Of a stretch of DNA of 13,537 nucleotides, positions 1-6,336 are shown piece after piece. The notes under the pieces are model-generated. The model had not been told where the DNA came from. It was given only the letters and a program-made list of their open reading frames with translations, and ran no database searches. A program made the position numbers and the translations under genes. Each line of letters starts with the position of its first letter. Within the stretch, counting starts at the first letter, position 1. Source of the DNA: Deltaproteobacteria bacterium (lineage in GTDB: Bacteria; Desulfobacterota; Dissulfuribacteria; Dissulfuribacterales; QOAL01); assembly GCA_026988585.1 (NCBI GenBank), contig JALSKY010000179.1, positions 1 to 13,537 of the forward strand, read 5' to 3'.

Positions 1-106
1 CAGGGGTATTGGCATGGATCTCAGGGTACTGAAAGATGCGGTTTTTTGATATGCACCCGGTTGTAAGTATTGCAAGAGTACCCAGGAATAGGGCTATATA
101 TTTCAT
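1..106 (-). CDS. Lipoprotein of unknown function (N-terminal part, runs off left edge)
   Basis: The minus strand opens with ATG at 106-104 and stays open for 35 codons to the window edge. The peptide begins MKYIALFLGTLAILTTGC: a Lys at position 2, a hydrophobic stretch, then a lipobox-like TTGC with the acylated Cys at residue 18. This is the pattern of a type II signal peptide, so the product is probably a lipid-anchored envelope protein. GAGG lies 8 nt upstream of the ATG, a good ribosome binding site. The mature part seen (about 17 residues) is too short to assign a family. The gene is transcribed in the same direction as the kinase operon, but a 161-nt gap with its own promoter-like motif suggests a separate unit. 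Confidence 0.6.
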   Translation of the reverse strand, partial: MKYIALFLGTLAILTTGCISKNRIFQYPEIHANTP

Positions 107-212
107 TTGGTTATCCTCTCTTCACATTATCTGGTCCGGTTAATGAATATGGGCCTTTTTATGGAAAAAATAATAAGATCTGTATCCATTATGAGATTGT
201 TGGAATGGAAAG

Positions 213-241
213 AGTATAGCAGCAGGATGATTTCACGTGAA
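213..241 (-). promoter_or_regulatory. Possible sigma-70 promoter for the lipoprotein gene
   Basis: On the minus strand, TTCACG (236-241) is followed after 17 nt by TATACT (213-218), matching the -35 and -10 consensus at 4/6 and 5/6. It would give a leader of about 100 nt before the ATG at 106. The -35 box lies inside the TTTCACGTGAAA palindrome, so a protein bound there would be expected to affect this promoter. Motif match only. Confidence 0.35.
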
Positions 242-244
242 ACA
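229..244. promoter_or_regulatory. parS-like palindrome (candidate ParB binding site)
   Basis: Positions 231-242 read TTTCACGTGAAA, a perfect 12-bp palindrome. With flanks, the 16-mer GATTTCACGTGAAACA matches the widely conserved bacterial parS consensus TGTTTCACGTGAAACA at 14 of 16 positions; both mismatches are in the outer left flank. The site is intergenic. ParB-family proteins bind such sites for chromosome segregation, usually near oriC, but no parA, parB or dnaA gene lies in this window. It could instead be the operator of a local regulator, because it overlaps a promoter-like -35 box. Confidence 0.5.
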
Positions 245-267
245 CAGGTCTTATGAAACCCGGAGAA

Positions 268-1833
268 CTATCTTCCCTCCTTAACCCGGTGTAGTGCCGC
301 AAGAAGCTGGTTTTCGCTATAAGGTTTTGAAAGAAACTGATCCATCCCTGCATCAAAACATTTCTGCCTATTTCTGGTGCTGGCGGTCAGGGCTATCACT
401 GGCGTAAAGGCATACCCCTCTTTCCTTCTGATCTGCTGGGTCAAGGTGTAGCCATCCGAATCCGGCAGGTTGATATCCATGAATATAGCCTCGAAACGAA
501 ACCGTTCAACTGCCTTCAGGGCAGCAGCCCCTGTGGTTGCCACTACACTCTTGATGCCAAACCGTTTCAATATATCTATCAAAATCTTCTGGTTGATTCG
601 GTCATCTTCCACCACCAGGACCTTCATCCCCATGAGGAGTTCCAGGTCCGGTTCCTCCACTCTTTCCTGGGTGTCTGAGTATGGAGATCTGAGCTGTTCC
701 CGGTCTATCTGTAAGATACGAAGCAGCTCCGGTATCAGTTGCTCTCCCCGGGAAGGGAACATTACAAGGCCCACATCATCCCTGTTCTGGAAAGACGACA
801 TATTCTCCAATTCTGTGCTGAGTGCCATGAGGTTGAGGGGTGGAATATCGAATACAATCACTGGATGTCTGAGGCTGGCAGAAAAAATCTGCTCAGGAAT
901 CAGGACAGGAGCGTGGGGGGCAACGGCCTTGATCAGTTGAAAATCGATTAGGGTCAGGCCTCTTTGACCAGATACACCATCTGCCAGATGAAAATCCAGA
1001 ATTTTCTGGGCATCTTCCAGGCTCGAAGCTGTTTCAACCTGAAAGCCGCAACCCTGTAGCCGTCTCATAACTATGATACGGGCGAGGGGATCCGTTGCGG
1101 CAATGGCAACTACAGGGGTGGGAAGAAGGGGTTGAGCCCAGGGCATGTTCAACTGCTCCGCTTTTACAGAAAATGTCAGGTGGAGCAGACCTTTTTCTGA
1201 GTCAATCTCTGCTTTGAGATCATGTCCAATCTCCAGGAGAATTCTTCGGCATATCAGTATCCGTGGGTCCTGGAATGGAGACAGCTGTTCGAACAGATCT
1301 GACCTGACCGATGCCTGCAGGTGAAACTTCATAAGTTCATCTTCCGGTCCTGCACTGTGGAATGAGATACGCAGCAATGTCTCAGGGGATTCTGCCTGCC
1401 TTATGGCATAGTTTATGAGCTGTGTGATTATCTGTCTAATACGGCCTCTTGGCCCTCTGTACCACTCAGAGATTTCCTGAGAGAATTCCACGGTCAAGGC
1501 AGAGTTCCTAGCGAGCCTTGTCCCTGCAGTGCTCTCCTTGATATCTTCCAGGAGCTCTGTCAGGCCAAATTGCTGTACCTTGCTGTTCTCTCCATTCCCA
1601 TCATCGGAGAGCTCGATAATATCATCCAGAAGGCTCAGAAGGCCCTTGGCAGATCGCTCGATGGTGTTGATATATTGTTGTGTCTCCTGGGAGAGCTGGT
1701 TCTGGCTGGCCAGCTCCACCATGTTGATGATGGTGTTGAGTGGAGATCGGATTTCATGGTGAAGGTCGGCCAATAGTGTCACCAGGGGTATGTGCTGTCC
1801 CGTGGATCTGCCTGAACCGCCCTTTGCTTTCAC
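268..1833 (-). CDS. Degenerate histidine kinase-like protein with C-terminal receiver domain
   Basis: This soluble 521-residue protein has no membrane segment. Residues 18-75 resemble a HisKA dimerisation domain, with the H-box LHHEIRSPLN (His26). Residues about 100-225 align with a histidine-kinase ATPase, but the N-box reads ITQLINYAIRQ, with the usual Asn residues replaced, and no DxGxG or GxGLGL motif is present. ATP binding is therefore probably lost. Residues 240-370 look like a decayed receiver. Residues 403-518 are an intact receiver: acidic pair in VVEDD, phospho-acceptor Asp453 in MDINLP, and Lys503 in SKP. GTG start; AAGGAG lies 5 nt upstream. It follows the large kinase gene after 29 nt, so the two are co-transcribed. 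It could receive phosphoryl groups from that kinase or form heterodimers with it. Domain order mirrors the kinase's cytoplasmic half, suggesting duplication followed by decay. Confidence 0.85.
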   Translation of the reverse strand: MKAKGGSGRSTGQHIPLVTLLADLHHEIRSPLNTIINMVELASQNQLSQETQQYINTIERSAKGLLSLLDDIIELSDDGNGENSKVQQFGLTELLEDIKESTAGTRLARNSALTVEFSQEISEWYRGPRGRIRQIITQLINYAIRQAESPETLLRISFHSAGPEDELMKFHLQASVRSDLFEQLSPFQDPRILICRRILLEIGHDLKAEIDSEKGLLHLTFSVKAEQLNMPWAQPLLPTPVVAIAATDPLARIIVMRRLQGCGFQVETASSLEDAQKILDFHLADGVSGQRGLTLIDFQLIKAVAPHAPVLIPEQIFSASLRHPVIVFDIPPLNLMALSTELENMSSFQNRDDVGLVMFPSRGEQLIPELLRILQIDREQLRSPYSDTQERVEEPDLELLMGMKVLVVEDDRINQKILIDILKRFGIKSVVATTGAAALKAVERFRFEAIFMDINLPDSDGYTLTQQIRRKEGYAFTPVIALTASTRNRQKCFDAGMDQFLSKPYSENQLLAALHRVKEGR

Positions 1834-1838
1834 CTGTT

Positions 1839-1844
1839 CTCCTT
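1839..1844 (-). promoter_or_regulatory. Ribosome binding site fixing a GTG start
   Basis: AAGGAG on the minus strand sits 5 nt before the GTG at 1833-1831. No ATG near the start of this frame has a comparable site, so this decides the GTG start of the kinase-like receiver protein. Confidence 0.7.
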
Positions 1845-1862
1845 TTCCCTGGGCAGGAATTC

Positions 1863-4800
1863 CTACATTGAAGATGAATGTTCCTGAAGATTGGAGCAGA
1901 TCTCCTGAAGCATGGCAGATGCGGCCTCAAATTCCATTTCAGCTATCAGGTCTGTTATCTGATGAATCGGCTCTTTGGGGATAATGGTTCGCAGTTCTGC
2001 CCGGAGTTCATGCCAGATAGACTCACTCTCAATATCGTTTAATTGCAGCAGTTCGTCAAGTTCTAAGATTTTTTGCAAAAGTTCAGCGTTATCTCTGTCT
2101 GCCGCAGGTTTTTCCCTCTCAGCTTTCAGTTCCCCCCTTTTGTTGCCTGTTTCTTCTATGAAGGAGGCGATGGATGCGATTTTTTTCTCTATGGCGGGAA
2201 TGATCCCCCAAAGGGCTTCCGGTTCCTGTGTACTCTTCATCTCAGCCTGCAGGAAGTGTGCTCCAAGTTCATTGAGTGCCAGGTTGAGGCATACACCTTT
2301 CTGGGTATGAAAGAACCGTTTCAGCTCTGAAAAACGGCCCTTTTCAATGAGCGTTTCCAGATGTTGGGAAAGTCCCTCCATGTCGGATACGAATCGTTCC
2401 AGCAGCTCCAGATATAGGCTGAGGTCTTGTCCAAACCGGCTCCTGACCTGCTCCATATCTGCCCCGGGAACTTCTCCTGTGTTCCATGTCTTTTCTGCAT
2501 GGTTTTGCATGGTATCTCCATGCTGCTCATCCGAAGAGGGGGATAATATCCTCTGTTTTTCTTCAGGAATCCATTTTTTTAGTACTGCCATGAGTGATTC
2601 AGGCGTAACAGGCTTCATGATGAAATCATCCATTCCTGCCCGGGCACAACGCTGTCTGTCCTGCCTGAAGACGCTTGCTGTCATGGCGATGATAGGGATC
2701 TTCCCAATGTTTGGTCTTTTCTTCAGTATCCTGGTAGCTTCATAACCATCCATTTCAGGCATCTGAACATCCATAAGGATCAGATCATGGTCTGTAGAGG
2801 CCTTTTCCAGGGCCTCAAGACCATTGTTTGCAAATTCCACTGTGGCACCATGTTTTACCAGGATCTCTCTCGCCACCATCTGATTGATCTCGTTATCCTC
2901 AACCACCAATATCTTTACATTGCGGAATCCAGTTCGCACAGCTGAAGACTCCTGTCCGGGTAGGCCTTCTGGAGAATCCTCCCTGGCAACAATTTTTGCC
3001 AGGGCCCTTTGGAGCCGGAAAGGTGTGGCAGGCCTGGGGGATGTCAGGATCTCTTTATGACCATGGAAGAGCTGTTCTATCTCTGCTGTTTTGCATTGGG
3101 GGGCAAGGAGAATAAACAAGGGCGCAGCTTGCTCCTCATATTGTTCCATGATCAGCCCTGTAAAGGCGATGAGGAGATCTGCTGGAATCAGCTCTTGGGG
3201 TGGAATGTCTATGATGAACAGGTCTATGCCGTTATGAGTGCAGGGAAGAGCTGTTTCTTTATCCAGATGGAATCCATCTATCCTGATGCTGGATTTGAGC
3301 TTACTTCCAAGACGGGCAAGCTGTTCCCGAATACTCTTTTCCACCTCCTGTTGCTGGTACAGGAGATGTATGGCCAAGGGTTTTTTCTTTTCATTTAAAA
3401 GAGGGAAGAGTGTTTCTCCCTGCCCGGGTCCATTACGATCGGAGGACGAAGCCAGTTCCAGTTTCACCTCGAAGGTGAATGTTGTTCCCTTTCCCGGTGC
3501 ACTCTCCATGGATATGGTGCCATCCATCAGGGTTGCTATCTTGCGGCAGATGGCAAGCCCAAGTCCGCTGCCCCCATAACGCCTGGTTGTGGAACTGTCC
3601 GCCTGTGTGAATACCTCGAAGAGATCTTGTTGCCGCTGCTCTTCGACACCTATGCCAGTGTCCATGACCTGAAATCTCAGGTGCACAATGCCGGCTTCCT
3701 GTTCAATCAGGCTGCACCTTACAATGACCTTGCCTTCTTCAGTGAACTTTATGGCATTAGAGGTGAGATTGGTAAGGAGCTGTCCCAGCCGTACAGGATC
3801 TCCCTGAAGATTTTCAGGCACTTCCCTGTCTATATGGATGATCAGGTCGATTCCCTTGGCGGAGGCCTGTTCAGCAAAAACATCGGCAATCTTCTCCAGT
3901 AGTTCCAGCAGATTGAATTCAAGGGTTTCCAGCTCCATCTTTCCAGCCTCAATCTTGGAGAAGTCCAGGATATCGTTTACCAGATCCAGAAGAGAATCTG
4001 CAGAGACCTTGATAACCTTGAGGTAGTCCCGCAATTTGCCGGTGATATCCATCTCCATGGCCAGGGCGGTGATGCCGGTGATGGCATTCAGAGGGGTCCT
4101 GATCTCATGGCTCATGTTTGCCAGAAAGAGTGACTTGGCCTGGTTGGCCCTTTCTGCCTGCTCTTCTGCGCGGCGCATCTCTTCTGTCTGTGTCTTCAGG
4201 AGCCGATTGGATTCCTCAAGCTCCTTGGTGCGCTGCTTGACCTTCTCTTCCAGGTTGCGGGCAAAGTCTTCCAGACGCCTGTTTGCCTCCTCCAGCTCCC
4301 TGGTGTATTTGGTCTGGAGCTGGTCCTTTTCCCTCTGCAGAAGGGTGAGTCGGTCGCTTAGGGCCATGGATAGAAGAATCACTTCCCATGCAGATCCTAT
4401 CTGAATGCCCCAGATGGTGAAGAAGTTGTTGGGCAGGACGCCAAATGATTTCAGGGCATATATGGCTGCGCCTCCCATGGAAACAGTCCAGGCTAGGGCA
4501 TAATACCTTGCAGGACGCCATCCCCGGTAGAGACAGACATAACCGGTGAGTATATGGACAAAGACCGTGGTGGTGACCAGGGTGGCCATCCTGATGCTGA
4601 TCTCATAAGGAAGAAAAAGGCTGGCGACAGACCCTATACTTGTGATGATCAGGAAAAAACAGAGCACCTTGTCCAGGAACGGGGCATGCTTTCCTGAATT
4701 GAGAATCTTTCTGGTGAACAGGGTGCCAAATGTATAGGCAGTCAATATAAAGAAGGGAAGACTGATGTTTGCCCATCCGATCCAGCTTGGCCAAAGGTAT

Positions 4801-5561
4801 TTGAAGGCCACTCCTGTAAGATCCAGCTGGAAAAGGAAATAGAAGATGACGAACAGGACGTAGTAGAGATAGACGGCCTCCCGGATGTTAAAAAAGAGCA
4901 GCAGGTTATATGCCAGCATGGCAAAGAGAATACCAAAATAGATTCCCAGGGCCAGGTCTTCTGTTTCCACCCGGTTTATAAATGCAGGCTCAGAATAGAG
5001 ATAGGCTGGCAGATTAAGAGAGCTCGATGTCTGTACCCGCAAAAAATATAGGGCCGTAGAGTGCGGCGGCAGGTGCAGGTTAAAGACTATGTTCCTGTAG
5101 GGAATGATCCTTTTCTCAAAGGTGAGATGGTCTCCCTGTTCAAGGGGGTGATATCCGCCTTCTCCATCTGGCACGAAGAGTTTTACACTGTCAAGGAGGG
5201 GATACTCTATTTCAAGGTAACGTGTAAGAGGTCTCCCTGTTGGATTCTGTATGGAGAACCGGAACCAGAAGGCAGAATCAGTGAAGCCGAAACCAGGAGA
5301 TTTCTGGTTGCATCCCCTGAATCTGTCCTGAATCTCTTTAGAGATGATCTGGGAGATCTTGAGATTGCCATCAGGGTCTTCCAGATAATCCAGAAAGGGA
5401 CCGAGAAACACCCTGTCCCTGTCTGCACTCAAAACAGGAGCGGTTTCCCTGCAAGCAGCGTGTTTACCAGTACTCTCCTGCGAGACACCAAAAGAAAGGA
5501 AAGGAGGAACTGCAAGAAAAAAAATAGACAGCAGATATAGGCAAGAGTTTGAACGGTTCAT
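1863..5561 (-). CDS. 7TM-DISM hybrid histidine kinase with receiver and HPt domains
   Basis: Membrane sensor kinase, 1232 residues from the chosen start. Residues 1-27 are a signal peptide. About 50-190 resemble the periplasmic 7TMR-DISM extracellular domain, and about 204-403 carry seven hydrophobic segments. About 404-476 are a charged coiled coil. HisKA contains NMSHEIRTPLN, with phosphorylatable His485. The ATPase domain is complete: N-box TNLTSNAIKF, DTGIG, GGSGLGLAICR. About 730-860 is a degenerate receiver. About 882-1000 is an intact receiver with Asp931 in MDVQMPEMDG. About 1030-1130 is an HPt-like domain with FHTQKG (His1085), and the C-terminal tail is acidic and helical. This allows a full His-Asp-His phosphorelay inside one protein. 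The ligand and the output regulator are unknown; no DNA-binding regulator is present. The start at 5561 is preferred over an in-frame start at 5624, because it has GGAGG 4 nt upstream and places the signal peptide at the N terminus. Confidence 0.93.
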   Translation of the reverse strand: MNRSNSCLYLLSIFFLAVPPFLSFGVSQESTGKHAACRETAPVLSADRDRVFLGPFLDYLEDPDGNLKISQIISKEIQDRFRGCNQKSPGFGFTDSAFWFRFSIQNPTGRPLTRYLEIEYPLLDSVKLFVPDGEGGYHPLEQGDHLTFEKRIIPYRNIVFNLHLPPHSTALYFLRVQTSSSLNLPAYLYSEPAFINRVETEDLALGIYFGILFAMLAYNLLLFFNIREAVYLYYVLFVIFYFLFQLDLTGVAFKYLWPSWIGWANISLPFFILTAYTFGTLFTRKILNSGKHAPFLDKVLCFFLIITSIGSVASLFLPYEISIRMATLVTTTVFVHILTGYVCLYRGWRPARYYALAWTVSMGGAAIYALKSFGVLPNNFFTIWGIQIGSAWEVILLSMALSDRLTLLQREKDQLQTKYTRELEEANRRLEDFARNLEEKVKQRTKELEESNRLLKTQTEEMRRAEEQAERANQAKSLFLANMSHEIRTPLNAITGITALAMEMDITGKLRDYLKVIKVSADSLLDLVNDILDFSKIEAGKMELETLEFNLLELLEKIADVFAEQASAKGIDLIIHIDREVPENLQGDPVRLGQLLTNLTSNAIKFTEEGKVIVRCSLIEQEAGIVHLRFQVMDTGIGVEEQRQQDLFEVFTQADSSTTRRYGGSGLGLAICRKIATLMDGTISMESAPGKGTTFTFEVKLELASSSDRNGPGQGETLFPLLNEKKKPLAIHLLYQQQEVEKSIREQLARLGSKLKSSIRIDGFHLDKETALPCTHNGIDLFIIDIPPQELIPADLLIAFTGLIMEQYEEQAAPLFILLAPQCKTAEIEQLFHGHKEILTSPRPATPFRLQRALAKIVAREDSPEGLPGQESSAVRTGFRNVKILVVEDNEINQMVAREILVKHGATVEFANNGLEALEKASTDHDLILMDVQMPEMDGYEATRILKKRPNIGKIPIIAMTASVFRQDRQRCARAGMDDFIMKPVTPESLMAVLKKWIPEEKQRILSPSSDEQHGDTMQNHAEKTWNTGEVPGADMEQVRSRFGQDLSLYLELLERFVSDMEGLSQHLETLIEKGRFSELKRFFHTQKGVCLNLALNELGAHFLQAEMKSTQEPEALWGIIPAIEKKIASIASFIEETGNKRGELKAEREKPAADRDNAELLQKILELDELLQLNDIESESIWHELRAELRTIIPKEPIHQITDLIAEMEFEAASAMLQEICSNLQEHSSSM

Positions 5562-5565
5562 TATT

Positions 5566-5570
5566 CCTCC
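5566..5570 (-). promoter_or_regulatory. Ribosome binding site deciding the hybrid kinase start
   Basis: GGAGG on the minus strand lies 4 nt upstream of the ATG at 5561-5559. It supports this start over the in-frame ATG 63 nt further upstream, which would put 21 polar residues ahead of the signal peptide. Confidence 0.7.
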
Positions 5571-5630
5571 GGAAAACCTTGTATTCAGTAGCAAGAAATA
5601 GCCTGATTTTTTTCTGTTTGCCATCTTTAT

Positions 5631-5643
5631 TTCATATTATGAA
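5631..5643. repeat. Inverted repeat in the divergent promoter region
   Basis: TTCATA-T-TATGAA is a perfect 6-1-6 inverted repeat lying between the divergent kinase and CGGC genes. The half-site TTCATA recurs at 5672-5677. It has the size of a dimeric-regulator operator, but AT-rich intergenic DNA makes short palindromes common, so function is unproven. Confidence 0.3.
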
Positions 5644-5650
5644 CAACCTC

Positions 5651-5679
5651 TTTAAAAAAGAGAGAAAGTGGTTCATAAT
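5651..5679 (+). promoter_or_regulatory. Possible promoter for the CGGC-family gene
   Basis: TTTAAA (5651-5656), a 17-nt spacer and CATAAT (5674-5679) match the sigma-70 boxes at 4/6 and 5/6. Transcription would start about 55 nt before the ATG at 5743. Motif match only. Confidence 0.35.
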
Positions 5680-5701
5680 CTATCTGCAGAGTCATTATCA
5701 A
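5672..5701 (-). promoter_or_regulatory. Possible promoter for the hybrid kinase operon
   Basis: On the minus strand, TTGATA (5696-5701) and TATGAA (5672-5677) are separated by 18 nt and match the sigma-70 boxes at 5/6 and 4/6. The -10 overlaps that of the opposing CGGC-gene promoter candidate, so the two units could compete for polymerase. Confidence 0.35.
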
Positions 5702-5742
5702 AGGTCTTTTGTCTGATTCAAGTTGTCAAGGAGGATTGGAAA

Positions 5743-6084
5743 ATGAACATTCTCATTATTGGTTGCGGTTCCTATATGGATGCAGGCTATGGTTGTCCTG
5801 GCGAATACAAGTGTATAAATGCGGTCAAGGAGAAGAATGGGGAGTTTGCCCAGTACGATGACCCAGTGATTGTAGGTTTTCTTCGGTGTCAGTGTCCAGG
5901 CAGGGCCACCATCAACAACATCGGTATGGTCAAAAAGAATGTCCATATAGACGCAGTGCATCTGAGCAACTGCATGGTCAAGGCCCAGCCCGGCTGTAAA
6001 AACCACGATTTTGAACAGTTCAAGAAGATGGTGGAGGAGAAGTTCGGGGTTCCCTGTATTCTCGGAACCCATGCTTACGGTTAA
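5743..6084 (+). CDS. Small CGGC-family cysteine-rich protein (putative metal-binding)
   Basis: 113 residues with eight cysteines (8, 18, 24, 49, 51, 77, 85, 105). The layout fits the CGGC-domain family, a putative metal-binding group common in anaerobic bacteria and archaea: an N-terminal hydrophobic strand NILIIGCG, a GYGCPGEYKC segment, then VGFLRCQCPGR and VHLSNCMVK. The name-giving CGGC motif is modified here to RCQCPGR. No signal peptide or membrane segment, so cytoplasmic. The ATG at 5743 is supported by a strong AAGGAGG (5728-5734) 8 nt upstream; the frame is open further upstream but lacks a better start. It is followed by a terminator-like hairpin and is therefore probably monocistronic. 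The precise function of the family is not established, and its role beside an Hdr operon is unknown. Confidence 0.8.
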   Translation: MNILIIGCGSYMDAGYGCPGEYKCINAVKEKNGEFAQYDDPVIVGFLRCQCPGRATINNIGMVKKNVHIDAVHLSNCMVKAQPGCKNHDFEQFKKMVEEKFGVPCILGTHAYG

Positions 6085-6106
6085 TTCGCAATAACCAGAT
6101 AGGGGT

Positions 6107-6135
6107 CAGGGCTGTTTTTTTTATGTACAGCCCTG
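6107..6135 (+). terminator. Probable intrinsic terminator after the CGGC-family gene
   Basis: CAGGGCTGT (6107-6115) and ACAGCCCTG (6127-6135) form a perfect 9-bp stem with an 11-nt T-rich loop. It begins 22 nt after the stop codon. The following bases, GCATTTTACC, give only a short, slightly displaced U run, so termination may be incomplete. Confidence 0.6.
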
Positions 6136-6207
6136 GCATTTTACCTGTTGCAGCATGATGGTAGTACCTATATCAAAAATAATCAGCTATCCTTCTAATG
6201 TTATGGT

Positions 6208-6236
6208 TTGACATTTTTTTTCATCTCACATACCAT
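6208..6236 (+). promoter_or_regulatory. Probable promoter of the hdr-flx operon
   Basis: A perfect TTGACA (6208-6213) is followed after 17 nt by TACCAT (6231-6236), 4/6 to the -10 consensus. It lies between the upstream terminator hairpin and the HdrCB start, giving a leader of about 95 nt. I found no clear Rex-type or other known operator, and no convincing riboswitch, in 6136-6336. Confidence 0.5.
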
Positions 6237-6336
6237 CTTCATTGATGGGAGTTTGGGTTTCAACAGGGCTTCTGCCTTTGGAAGACCATTGTTTCATCAG
6301 GCATAAGTCCACAGCCTACCGGAGTTGACACAGATT

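Noticed and set aside
470..940. Plus-strand open frames opposite the kinase genes (for example 470-940, 4036-4404, 5061-5540)
   Set aside because: They lie antisense to well-supported kinase coding sequence, give low-complexity Ser/Arg-rich or unrecognisable peptides, and lack ribosome binding sites and family motifs.
6134..6154. Possible sigma-54 promoter around TGGCATTTTACCTGTTGC
   Set aside because: The GG and GC elements are separated by 13 nt instead of the required 10, so the spacing is wrong.
6240..6336. Riboswitch or attenuator in the hdr-flx leader
   Set aside because: Only short weak stems (such as CCATC with GATGG at 6233-6246, and GGC with GCC near 6267) are visible, with no recognisable riboswitch core.
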